Assembly: GCA_963734185.1 (NCBI GenBank)
Contig: CAVTGA010000001.1
Coordinates: forward strand, 2,604,001-2,668,000
Source: PALSA-894 sp963734185
GTDB taxonomy: Bacteria; Pseudomonadota; Alphaproteobacteria; Rhizobiales; Xanthobacteraceae
Reading direction: 5' to 3'
Length of the DNA: 64,000 nt
How positions within the stretch are numbered: the first letter of the stretch is position 1; every line of letters begins with the position of its first letter. The position numbers were made by a program, and so were the translations under genes. Below are positions 44,022 to 51,259 of this stretch, piece by piece. The notes below the pieces were generated by a model. It worked only from the letters and a program-made list of their open reading frames with translations. It had not been told where the DNA came from and ran no database searches.

Positions 44022-44384
44022 CTAGCCCTTGTGCTGACGAAGGTCACGCAGCAATTCTTGCGTGTGAGTGAAACGCTCGTTCTGTCTTTGAGCGTCGCTA
44101 GCACTAAGCACTCCAGAATATGGGTAATGATGAACATAGCGACCAAAGAGCTTGTCGCAGTCCTCGATATATTTTTGTGTATCGAGAATGTGGTGGTGCC
44201 AGAACACATCCATTTTTCTTGACGGCGCCAGTTCCATTTGAGGGTGGTGTCTGACGGCATGAAGAAAAGCACGATACTCACTTTCGACTGCATCGATCTC
44301 CTCGATGTCCCATCGCTCATCCACGCACACCTTAAAGCTGATGGGTTCGAGATTGAGTTCAGCAATATCCGCGTCAACGGTCAT
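44022..44384 (-). CDS. GRDP-like protein (glycine-rich-domain-containing family, DUF1399-like)
   Basis: A 120-residue protein. The diagnostic stretch is MDVFWHHHILDTQKY followed by CDKLFGRYVHHYPYSG near residues 57-95, closely resembling the conserved core of GRDP/DUF1399 proteins (D-x-x-W-H-x-H-I-L-x-T-x-x-Y). The multiple His and Asp residues suggest a metal site. The function of this family in bacteria is not established. The start overlaps the stop of the upstream gene by 4 nt, so the genes are coupled. Confidence 0.68.
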   Translation of the reverse strand: MTVDADIAELNLEPISFKVCVDERWDIEEIDAVESEYRAFLHAVRHHPQMELAPSRKMDVFWHHHILDTQKYIEDCDKLFGRYVHHYPYSGVLSASDAQRQNERFTHTQELLRDLRQHKG

Positions 44385-44659
44385 ACTGACCTCCCTTGGA
44401 GGCCCGCCTCCCGCTCGCGCGCCTCCCGCTCGCCCATTTCCAGGGCGATATAGCTTGCACTTAACGTCGCGCCCGTCGGATCAAGCGTCACGATCGCCGT
44501 CGCAGTGGCGACCACCGACGCTGCCACAATCCCCGCTTCGTCGGCGATCGTCATGGCATCTTTTGCCGATTGTCCGAAGCAACGGGAGACAGCAAAAGTT
44601 GCTCGCCGCGTCAGATTGAGTGTGAGCGGCGTCAAAAGAAACGACTGACCAAATGGCAT
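44381..44659 (-). CDS. Small hypothetical protein in GRDP-like operon
   Basis: A 92-residue protein starting MPFGQSFLLTPLTLNLTRR, with GGGAGG about 6 nt upstream. A moderately hydrophobic stretch (GIVAASVVATATAIVTLDP) could form one membrane helix; the end is highly charged (EMGEREAREREAG). Unknown family. Coupled by a 4 nt overlap to the GRDP-like gene. Confidence 0.6.
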   Translation of the reverse strand: MPFGQSFLLTPLTLNLTRRATFAVSRCFGQSAKDAMTIADEAGIVAASVVATATAIVTLDPTGATLSASYIALEMGEREAREREAGLQGRSV

Positions 44660-44738
44660 CGGAATCCTCCCGAGAGCGGAGCGCGCGCACTCAGCAACAT
44701 GTCAAAGTGCGCGCTCTCCGCAATCACGAAACGACAGG

Positions 44739-44927
44739 TCAGGAGGCATCGCCGCCGCTGGCGCCGCCACCCAGCATTGCGCCAATCTTGGCACCGGCCG
44801 CGGTCCCCGGTCCCGGAAACAAAATCGAGCCAATGATGGCGCCAACCGTCATTCCGACGGCCACACCAACCGCCTTTTGCGTGACCTTCTCAAGAAACGT
44901 ATCTTCGTCCTTTTTTACATCCTGCAT
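44739..44927 (-). CDS. Glycine-zipper small membrane peptide
   Basis: A 62-residue peptide, MQDVKKDEDTFLEKVTQK then a Gly-rich helix pair (AVGVAVGMTVGAIIGSILF and TAAGAKIGAMLGGGASGG). The GxxxG repeats are typical of glycine-zipper membrane peptides, including some pore-forming peptides and bacteriocin precursors. GGAGC lies 7 nt before the ATG. It is the first gene of the four-gene set, 79 nt upstream of the next. Confidence 0.62.
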   Translation of the reverse strand: MQDVKKDEDTFLEKVTQKAVGVAVGMTVGAIIGSILFPGPGTAAGAKIGAMLGGGASGGDAS

Positions 44928-45183
44928 AGACGTTGCTCCGATCTGTGTGCGCAGATGTCGCCCGCGCCTCCGTGGGGACGGGCTTCCCTCACCCGTCTAC
45001 CCTCAATAAGCTCCTGAGATCGTCACAAATCGAGAAGTAAAATCGGAGACACGTACAGAACGCGCGGGCTGCGAATGCGATTTGGGGCAGCCGTAGCTGC
45101 GATGGACTTCCGGTCATGGCGATCGTACGATCATCCGAAATCTCGGATGGGCAAAAGCAGTGCCGACCGTCGGGAGGATTCCA

Positions 45184-46140
45184 ATGAAAGCTAACCCCAC
45201 TCGGGCAGACCCTCTTGCCGTGACAACCGACGACGTAACGCTTCTCAAACTAACCAGACTGATCCTGCAGGAGATAAATAAGCGAGGGAAAATAATTGGT
45301 CACAGTCGGACCAAGGAGGAAATTGCCGGAGAAGCGGACATGCCGATCTCACGGGTTAATGCCCTGATGAACCCCGTGTCTCAAAAGGCGAAAGAATTTT
45401 CTCTAAGCGACATTCGCAAAGTTGTGAGATTCGCGAAGCGATACGCGGAGTCATTGTCTGACGAAGATTTTCACTCTTCGTTGCTTAAGTACACCCGAGA
45501 ACTGACCGAAAGAATTTCGGCCTATATCGAGAAGCCTCGCGACGGTGGAGACGACAGCACTTACGCGCTCGGTCCGATCGAGCAGCTAGTGAAAAGTCAA
45601 ATTGCACTCAGCGTGGCGGTCCGGGCCCGGTACTGTAAGCCTCCTCTTGGGGCGTACCTTTTGATTCGGTTCGACGCCAAAGGTCGACTTGTAATCGCAC
45701 GAATGGATGTTTTCGAACTTAGAAAGGACAACGCTATCTGTCGTTTTCGCACGATCCGTCATAGCAAGGCGATAGGCGAAAGAATCACAGAGGGGTACAT
45801 CTATCAGTTTGACGATCATGTCTACGCCGTTGGGCAGATCGACGGAACGGGAGCTATCCGTTGTTCCATTCTAAATCCAAGAAACGACGGAAGCGGTGAT
45901 ATGTTTGGTTTGCGTCTCGGAATTTCGGATTTGGATAGCGGGCCTTTCGCGTATCGCCTCTATTGTCGATACTTGGGCAGAGGAGACGATGCCACCACAA
46001 CGTCACTGATAAAGACTATGAATCTCAACGAAACGACGCTTGCCTATCTCAACAGGCATATTCCAATTATTGAGGACATTATCGAACTGCTGCGCGCGCC
46101 GCCGGACAGCCCCTATGGGCTGCAAAACTATTCAGATTAA
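45184..46140 (+). CDS. AT-rich hypothetical protein of the element
   Basis: A 318-residue protein starting MKANPTRADPLAV after GGGAGGATT. The first 60 residues may hold a winged or simple helix-turn-helix (TKEEIAGEADMPISRVNALM), suggesting DNA binding. The rest is mixed with no recognised domain. Its codon use is markedly more AT-rich than the host. A spacer of 256 bp before it (44928-45183) shows no gene. Its stop overlaps that of the convergent gene by 4 nt. Confidence 0.62.
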   Translation: MKANPTRADPLAVTTDDVTLLKLTRLILQEINKRGKIIGHSRTKEEIAGEADMPISRVNALMNPVSQKAKEFSLSDIRKVVRFAKRYAESLSDEDFHSSLLKYTRELTERISAYIEKPRDGGDDSTYALGPIEQLVKSQIALSVAVRARYCKPPLGAYLLIRFDAKGRLVIARMDVFELRKDNAICRFRTIRHSKAIGERITEGYIYQFDDHVYAVGQIDGTGAIRCSILNPRNDGSGDMFGLRLGISDLDSGPFAYRLYCRYLGRGDDATTTSLIKTMNLNETTLAYLNRHIPIIEDIIELLRAPPDSPYGLQNYSD

Positions 46141-46589
46141 CCTCGCGAGGCACAGTCGGCTGCCGCATGTCGCGCAGTGCCGCGTTGCGTAAAGCCGAGC
46201 GTCCGCAGGGCGCCATGAACGGCCATCTCAGTCAGCCGGACGGCCGCGCGCTGAGTGGCTCGCTGTTCGGGGTCGTTGTGAGCCCGTCTGACGTTGTAGT
46301 CGCAAACCTCTTTGGCATAGCTCAAGGTGCCGAGGAGTTTTTCGGCCATCGTTTCCTTGGTCGCAGGGATTCCTTCCCTTAGTTCATCGATGATTCTTAA
46401 GCACTGCATCTCACCTCGGCCCGAAATGAGAGCAGTATCCAGATCGTTCTTGCCAAAGACGACGGCGAGAATGCTAAACGCCGCGTGATTTTTTTCGCTC
46501 TCGGTGAACGACGAACCTTTGATGGTGTCCATGATTGAAGTCAGAACATTGCGAAGGTCAGACACTGTAAGCGGAGTTTCGGTTGCCAT
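46137..46589 (-). CDS. Hypothetical protein
   Basis: A 150-residue mostly helical protein, MATETPLTVSDLRNVLTSI at the start and RRAHNDPEQRATQRAAVRL in the middle. No signal, membrane helix or enzymatic motif. The last 15 residues are probably irregular because the 3' end overlaps the convergent gene. Function unknown. Confidence 0.55.
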   Translation of the reverse strand: MATETPLTVSDLRNVLTSIMDTIKGSSFTESEKNHAAFSILAVVFGKNDLDTALISGRGEMQCLRIIDELREGIPATKETMAEKLLGTLSYAKEVCDYNVRRAHNDPEQRATQRAAVRLTEMAVHGALRTLGFTQRGTARHAAADCASRG

Positions 46590-46663
46590 ACTCTCTCACT
46601 GAGAAGTCCTTGAGTATAAATCAGCGAGACAAGTCTTGTGTTACAATTGCATGAAGATTGCCG

Positions 46664-47119
46664 TCAGTTGCGGCTCTTCGCGACGCTCAAATCCTGATCC
46701 GGCCGCATGATTTCGATGCGCGTGATGATCGGCTCGCCCTTGGGCGGTTCTTGCCGCCACACGCGCCGAGAATATTGCTGAATGAAGGTGACTTGCCGCC
46801 GCGCCAGCAGCTTGCGCAGTTCGCGCAACTGCTTTCCCTCGATCACAATGATGCAGTCGGTGAGGTACAGGCGCAGATGTTCTTCGCCAATGAAGCCCAC
46901 GCGCATCAGGAAGCGGTATTGAAACTCGACCCCTTCGGCAACTTCCGATGCGTCGAGCCAGCGTTGCACCTCGCAGGTGTCGCCGACATTGCCGGAGGGC
47001 ACGTAGCCGTAGGGTCTGTAAATCCCGGAGCCCGCCGTGTCCTCCTTGGGAGGCTCGCCGACTTTGATGCGCGCCGAAGGCGCGCTGCCGAATGCCTCAT
47101 CGAAGTCTTTAGCGCTCAA
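46664..47119 (-). CDS. Hypothetical protein coupled to the relaxase gene
   Basis: A 151-residue protein with a TTG start at 47119 inside the end of the relaxase gene; GGAGG lies 7 nt before that TTG, a good reason to choose it. It reads LSAKDFDEAFGSAPSARIK, then EFQYRFLMRVGFIGEEHLRLYLTD... and RRVWRQEPPKGEPIITRIE, consistent with a small alpha/beta domain. Possibly an auxiliary mobilization protein. The open frame upstream of the TTG is inside the relaxase and unlikely to be used. Confidence 0.6.
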   Translation of the reverse strand: MSAKDFDEAFGSAPSARIKVGEPPKEDTAGSGIYRPYGYVPSGNVGDTCEVQRWLDASEVAEGVEFQYRFLMRVGFIGEEHLRLYLTDCIIVIEGKQLRELRKLLARRQVTFIQQYSRRVWRQEPPKGEPIITRIEIMRPDQDLSVAKSRN

Positions 47120-48101
47120 TCTCAACCTCCGGGATGGGTGGTTGCGGGCGGCGGAAATGCGAAACGATGTCTTCGGCAATGTCCGATATGCGGAGCACCA
47201 TTTCCGCCATCTTTACCGGGTCGCGGGCTTTGTATTGCAGCACGTCGCGATAGAGCGATGATCGCTTCTCGATCGCGACCCACTGCGTCAGCCGCTCCTT
47301 GAGATAGACGTAGGCTTTCTCGATATGGCGCGCCAGGCCGAGGTTCGGCTGCGGCGCGCGCGCGATGCCTTGTGCCTCCAGGGTGCGGTGGTCGATGCGT
47401 GCCGCCGAACCCATCTCCTCGAGGCTGCGGTTCGCGTAACTCGCCCAGGCCGCGCGCCAGACATTGACGTTGCGCCGCGCCTCCGCCGCTTCAAGCGCCA
47501 ACTTGTCTTCGGGCGCGCCGGTGTCGTTGAAGCGCTTGCGCGCTTCCGCCACCGCTCGGGCGATAGGCTCCGTCTCGTTCCAATCCCTATCCTTGTTCCG
47601 GGCGAAGCCCGTCTCAGACCCGGAATCGAGCCGTCGCATGGTGAGGAGGATATGGGCATGGGGCTGGGGCAGCCCGTCCGCGCCGAGTGGCTCGTGAACC
47701 GAGATGTCGGCGACCATGCCCTTGTCCACGAAATGATCGCGCGCGAAGGAGCGCACCAGGGCGATCTGTTGTTCGTAGGACAATTCGCGCGGCAGGGTGA
47801 GTTCCACCTCCCGCGCGACTTGAGCGTCTTTCCGCTTTTCCGAACGCTCCACCATGTTCCAAAGGGTCTGACGGTCGAAGACCCATGCGGGCAGGGTGAC
47901 GTTTTCCGGCGCGAGGATTTCTGTGTGAATCACTTCGGGCTTGTCGAACTGGAACCACTTGCCCTGGTGCGTGTCGAAGAGTCGCTCGCCGGAGCGATAT
48001 GCGGCGGCGGCAACCGCAGAGCGGCGTTGTGCGCCGCCCGCCTTGGCTGGTCTGCCGAGGGCTCGCGAAACCACCTTGAGACGGAGGTGGTAGATGGCCA
48101 T
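47109..48101 (-). CDS. mobA: MobA/MobL family relaxase
   Basis: A 330-residue relaxase of the MobA/MobL (PF03389-type, MOB-Q) family. It begins MAIYHLRLKVVSRALGRPA, and the conserved opening contains AVAAAAYRSGERL. The metal-binding HxH lies in QPHAHILLTMR near residues 145-155, with the catalytic Tyr expected in the AAAYRSG region. It nicks oriT and carries the strand during conjugation. It is shorter than RSF1010 MobA because there is no primase domain. ATG 48101 matches the family start. Confidence 0.9.
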   Translation of the reverse strand: MAIYHLRLKVVSRALGRPAKAGGAQRRSAVAAAAYRSGERLFDTHQGKWFQFDKPEVIHTEILAPENVTLPAWVFDRQTLWNMVERSEKRKDAQVAREVELTLPRELSYEQQIALVRSFARDHFVDKGMVADISVHEPLGADGLPQPHAHILLTMRRLDSGSETGFARNKDRDWNETEPIARAVAEARKRFNDTGAPEDKLALEAAEARRNVNVWRAAWASYANRSLEEMGSAARIDHRTLEAQGIARAPQPNLGLARHIEKAYVYLKERLTQWVAIEKRSSLYRDVLQYKARDPVKMAEMVLRISDIAEDIVSHFRRPQPPIPEVEIER

Positions 48102-48162
48102 AAGCCGCCTCTCCCAAGAAAAATTCGCCTGCCGACGCTCTTTCCAGGAAGCTAAACCGCTA

Positions 48163-48191
48163 TGTGTGCACTTATACATCCTGGCGGATGT
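48163..48191 (-). other. oriT: Candidate origin of transfer (oriT)
   Basis: On the minus strand a 6-bp stem ACATCC-loop-GGATGT (48191-48176) is followed by TAAGTGCACACA (48174-48163), which resembles MOB-Q nic cores of the TAAGTGCGCCCT type at 9 of 12 positions. The hairpin-then-nic order and the position 62 bp upstream of the relaxase start are what the family shows. Confidence 0.5.
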
Positions 48192-48346
48192 GGAAGCCAG
48201 AGGAAATTCGCGTGCTAGTTGCGGCGACGGCGAGGGTTGGCCGCTGCGGGCATCGAGCCCATTACGGCCAAGGGGACGGCGGAGCGGGAGCTTTCCCGCG
48301 ACCCTGCTCAGGGCGTCAGGCCCGCCCCGCGACCCTCGGCCCTATT

Positions 48347-48367
48347 CGTAATGACAACGACGTTACG
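48347..48367. promoter_or_regulatory. Inverted repeat upstream of tacA
   Basis: CGTAATGACAACGACGTTACG with matching CGTAA/TTACG arms; TATAGT lies at 48374 just downstream and could be the -10. A possible operator for autorepression by the antitoxin-toxin complex. Confidence 0.4.
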
Positions 48368-48385
48368 CCGTGCTATAGTTTCAGC

Positions 48386-48676
48386 ATGGCTACGACATCG
48401 CATCCGGCTGCCCCACGCGGCTCACTTAACCTGCGCATCAAGCCCGAACTGCGCGGGCTGATCGACCGCGCCGCTCAACTCGCGGGCAAGAACCGCACGG
48501 ACTTCGTGCTGGAGGCGGCACGCCGCGCCGCCGAGGACGCATTGCTTGATCGCACGGTGTTCACGGTCAGCCCTGCGGCCTATGCCGAGTTTCTGGCGCG
48601 GCTCGATGCGCCGCCCCAGCCGAACCAACGCTTGCGCCGCACGATGCAAACGCCAGCGCCGTGGGATCGCGGGTGA
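48386..48676 (+). CDS. tacA: DUF1778 / TacA-type antitoxin
   Basis: A 96-residue antitoxin. The N-terminal ribbon-helix-helix reads GSLNLRIKPELRGLIDRAA, followed by GKNRTDFVLEAARRAAEDAL, the hallmark of the DUF1778 family. The C-terminal region (FTVSPAAYAEFLARLD) wraps the toxin in known structures. Its stop overlaps the start of the acetyltransferase toxin (GTGA), so the two are coupled. Confidence 0.88.
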   Translation: MATTSHPAAPRGSLNLRIKPELRGLIDRAAQLAGKNRTDFVLEAARRAAEDALLDRTVFTVSPAAYAEFLARLDAPPQPNQRLRRTMQTPAPWDRG

Positions 48677-49164
48677 ACGTAAGCGCGCCAGCGCCGCTGG
48701 CCGATCATCACCAATTCGCAGCTTTCAATTCCGGCGTCCCGGCGCTGGACGATTGGCTGAAGCGTCGCGCGCGGGCCAACCAGGTGAGCGGCGCGTCGCG
48801 CAGTTTCGTCGTGTGCGACGCCGATACCGTCATCGGCTACTACGCATTGGCGTCCGGCGCGGTGAACGCTGCGGCGGCATCCGGCCGCTTCCGGCGCAAC
48901 ATGCCCGAGCCGATACCGGTGGCGATCCTCGGTAGGCTCGCCGTCGATCGCGCCTTCCATGGGCGAGGCATCGGGCGGGCGCTGTTTCGCGACAGCGCAT
49001 TGCGTGTCATGCAGGCGGCCGAAGCGATCGGCATACGCGGCATGTTGGTCCACGCCATCTCGGACGAAGCGAAGGCGTTCTATCTCGCGCTCGGCTTTTC
49101 GGAATCGCCGCTTGAGCCGATGACGCTGATGGTCACGCTGTCGGAGCTTCGGGCGAGCCTTTAG
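48673..49164 (+). CDS. tacT: GNAT-type toxin (TacT family)
   Basis: A 163-residue GNAT acetyltransferase with GTG start overlapping tacA. The acetyl-CoA loop LAVDRAFHGRGIGRALFRD lies near residues 88-106, and AKAFYLALGF near the end positions the catalytic Tyr. TacT toxins acetylate charged tRNA amino groups and block translation. It probably helps retain the element. A GTG four codons upstream is an alternative start. Confidence 0.88.
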   Translation: MNVSAPAPLADHHQFAAFNSGVPALDDWLKRRARANQVSGASRSFVVCDADTVIGYYALASGAVNAAAASGRFRRNMPEPIPVAILGRLAVDRAFHGRGIGRALFRDSALRVMQAAEAIGIRGMLVHAISDEAKAFYLALGFSESPLEPMTLMVTLSELRASL

Positions 49165-49352
49165 GACGCGCCGCTGCCGGTTCCCGACACGTAAGTCAGC
49201 TTCCCATCGTCGCTCGTCCCTACCGTGATCGGCCTTGCGTTCCAGTCTTGCCATCCTCCCCCTTGTTTCATCCCGCCACGCCACGCAGCCGGGTTCGGTC
49301 GGAAATTGCGCCGTGTCCGTCCGGCGTCAATCGGCAGGCCCGCGCCAAGCAT
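49161..49352 (-). CDS. Small hypothetical protein (uncertain)
   Basis: Sixty-three residues from MLGAGLPIDAGRTRRN, ending TSDDGKLTYVSGTGSGAS. The stretch NPAAWRGGMKQGGGWQDWN looks protein-like, but there is no clear ribosome-binding site, and the gene would be convergent with tacT with overlapping stops. An unrecognised fragment is equally possible. Confidence 0.3.
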   Translation of the reverse strand: MLGAGLPIDAGRTRRNFRPNPAAWRGGMKQGGGWQDWNARPITVGTSDDGKLTYVSGTGSGAS

Positions 49353-49455
49353 CCGTGTGGCCGATGACGGCGGCACGCCCTTTGGGCTCGTACCGCGTCG
49401 CCAGGAAACCTCCGACCGGCCGCGATAGGCGGACGGAACATCAAAGGAGAGTGTT

Positions 49456-49659
49456 ATGGCAACTACCGAAACCAAGAAGCGCCCGACTCACGGCATCTAC
49501 AACGTCACGGGCGACGGCGACGCGGCGCGCTGGAACAAGGTCGGCGCGGCGTGGAGCCACCGCGACAGCAAAGGCTTCAGCCTCTCGCTGGAGTATCTGC
49601 CGCGACTGGCTGGTGGACGCCTCGTCATCCGCGCCTTCCCGGCGGATGTAGCGCGCTGA
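49456..49659 (+). CDS. Small hypothetical protein of the element
   Basis: A 67-residue protein starting MATTETKKRPTHGIYNVTG, with AAAGGAGAG about 5 nt upstream. The middle (WNKVGAAWSHRDSKGFSLSL) looks like a small beta sheet. Similar small proteins occur beside mobilization genes in rhizobial elements, from memory. Function unknown. Confidence 0.65.
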   Translation: MATTETKKRPTHGIYNVTGDGDAARWNKVGAAWSHRDSKGFSLSLEYLPRLAGGRLVIRAFPADVAR

Positions 49660-50080
49660 GCCCTACGCCGCGCGTGCGTCGAGGCGGTCGAAAGACCGCC
49701 TTCGGCTGACGATCTTTCGCGCAAACTGAATTGCACCCCTCGCCGGGGGCAGTCGGTCCCGCGTCCCGCCTGCGGCGGCGCTATGCTGACGCTCCTGCGG
49801 CTGCCCTCTTAACCGGTCTCGGGGCTGGCGAATGGTCTCCGCTTCGCTCTCGCCCATATGCCGTTTTTTTTACGCTACCGGGGCCTGCGGCCCCCCAGGC
49901 CGTCAAGGCCAAGACGAGCGGAAAACGCGGCCGTGTAGTCGCTGCGCTCCGGCCCGCACCAATTCCGCGTTTTCCGGCCTGTGACGGCCAACCCCCGCTC
50001 ATTGCCGCGTGGCTAGTCGGGTTGCTGCGGCGCGCAACCCGCAAAGCTAAAGGACCGAACATTCATAAGGAGAATTTTCC
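49660..50080. other. Gene-free stretch of the element
   Basis: About 420 bp without a convincing gene. It holds several short hairpins (CGGTC-GAAA-GACCG at 49686, GGCCTGCGGCCCCCCAGGCC around 49888) and a T8 run at 49863. Could include a small RNA or terminator, but nothing recognisable. Confidence 0.4.
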
Positions 50081-50293
50081 ATGACCAACTTTCTCGACCT
50101 GCGTTGTCCAAAATGCGGCGACGCACATCACATCGACATCGAAGCGAGGCTGTGGATTCGCGTTTGTCTCGATGGCACCGACGCCGATGCTTCTCATAAC
50201 GGCGATCACGAATACACGCCCCGGAGCGCGGCGCTCTGCTCGTCCTGCTGGCACTGCGGGACCGTCCGAGAGTTTTCACCCCTTGCAGAATAG
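50081..50293 (+). CDS. Small zinc-ribbon-like protein
   Basis: A 70-residue protein starting MTNFLDLRCPKCGDAHHID, with AAGGAG about 8 nt upstream. CPKC near residues 9-12 and CSSCWHC near 53-59 give paired cysteines for one zinc site. Last gene inside the right end of the mobile element. Function unknown. Confidence 0.7.
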   Translation: MTNFLDLRCPKCGDAHHIDIEARLWIRVCLDGTDADASHNGDHEYTPRSAALCSSCWHCGTVREFSPLAE

Positions 50294-50387
50294 GAGAGTG
50301 GTGCAGCGTTGATTTCGATTGCAATTGCGAAGTCGAACGCTAGGCTTCACACGAACGGTGATACCGAGAAATATTCGAGAATTTGCC

Positions 50388-50406
50388 TACACAACTTCTG
50401 CACAGG
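50388..50406. repeat. Subterminal direct repeat, right copy
   Basis: TACACAACTTCTGCACAGG, partner of 33042-33060, one mismatch. Located 50 bp inside the right REP half. Confidence 0.6.
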
Positions 50407-50456
50407 CGAATATGGCTATATTTATTCTTTATGTATCAACATGATAGAGAAACAAA

Positions 50457-50474
50457 CTCTCCCTCAAGGGGAGA
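50457..50474. other. Candidate right attachment site (attR core)
   Basis: CTCTCCCTCAAGGGGAGA. Here the REP arm is intact to the right (GGGC) and broken to the left, the mirror image of the left end. The spacer 50294-50539 has no gene. Confidence 0.55.
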
Positions 50475-50539
50475 GGGCACAAGAACCGCCACCGCGACTC
50501 GCGGATGCAAGATTTCCGACGCAGTAGGATTAGCCCACC

Positions 50540-51247
50540 CTACACTCCCAACTTGCCCGCCAAATCCTCCAGATCGCGCGCCGCGACGTCGACCGGCACG
50601 GTCGGACCCGCCTCGCCGGTGTTCGGTCCATATTCGTTCGCTCGCGCGATATGCGCGGTGCGCAAGCCCAGTGCCGCGGCGGCGGCAAGGTCGCGGCTGT
50701 GCGCCGCCACCATCATGCATTCAGCAGGAGCGAGATCGAATGCTTCGCATGAGGCGAGATAGACGCGCGGTTTTGGCTTGAAGTCGCCGGCGATCTCGGA
50801 GCCGAGGATCGCGTCCCACGGCATGCCGTTGCGGCGCGCCAGATCGACCATGAGCGAGATGTTGCCGTTGGAGCACGGCGCCTGGAGGTACCTGGTCGTG
50901 AGCCGCGCCATGCCGGGTTTGACGTCGGGCCAGGCGTCGAGCCGGTGCCAGGCGCGGTTGAGATGCTGCAGCGTGGTTTCGGGCACCCCGGCGATGTTGA
51001 AGCGCGGCAGGATGCGGTCGAGATTCATGCGGTGCAGCACGTCGAGCTTCGAGAACGGGATGCGGCCGGCGCGCACTTCTTCCATCGAGGGCTGATACTC
51101 GCCGCGCCAGGCGTCGGCGAACTTGATCCAGTCGACCGAATGGCCGAGCGGCTCGAGCACCAGCTTCGACTCGCGCGCGATCGAGCTGCGCCAGTCCATC
51201 AGGGTGCCGAACACGTCGTAGAGCAGGGCTTTCACGTCACCGGCCAT
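50540..51247 (-). CDS. HAD-family (S)-2-haloacid dehalogenase-like hydrolase
   Basis: A 235-residue HAD hydrolase. The nucleophile Asp is in LLYDVFGTLMDWRSS near residue 11, with SNGNISLM, SEIAGDFKPKP (conserved Lys) and MMVAAHSRDLAAA as the later motifs, all in the type-II haloacid dehalogenase pattern. The substrate could also be a phosphate ester. It follows the aldolase gene by 12 nt in a three-gene operon. Confidence 0.86.
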   Translation of the reverse strand: MAGDVKALLYDVFGTLMDWRSSIARESKLVLEPLGHSVDWIKFADAWRGEYQPSMEEVRAGRIPFSKLDVLHRMNLDRILPRFNIAGVPETTLQHLNRAWHRLDAWPDVKPGMARLTTRYLQAPCSNGNISLMVDLARRNGMPWDAILGSEIAGDFKPKPRVYLASCEAFDLAPAECMMVAAHSRDLAAAAALGLRTAHIARANEYGPNTGEAGPTVPVDVAARDLEDLAGKLGV

Positions 51248-51259
51248 GGTTTGGTTCCA

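Larger units (their letters stand above)
32921..50474. mobile_element. Integrative and mobilizable element, about 17.5 kb
   Basis: Bounded by 18-bp direct repeats CTCTCCC(A/T)CAAGGGGAGA at 32921-32938 and 50457-50474 (17 of 18 identical). Each is one damaged half of a REP; joining the outer flanks would restore one GCCCTCTCCC...GGGGAGAGGGC hairpin. Inside each end lies a second shared repeat, TACACAA(A/C)TTCTGCACAGG. Cargo: integrase, recombinase, coupling protein, relaxase, toxin-antitoxin and unknown genes. No VirB/Trb channel genes, so it would depend on a helper for transfer. Several inner genes are more AT-rich than the host. Confidence 0.8.

Noticed and set aside
50445..50486. Rho-independent terminator at the right end of the element
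   Set aside because: The hairpin has no U-run and matches the REP half at the left end, so an attachment site explains it better.
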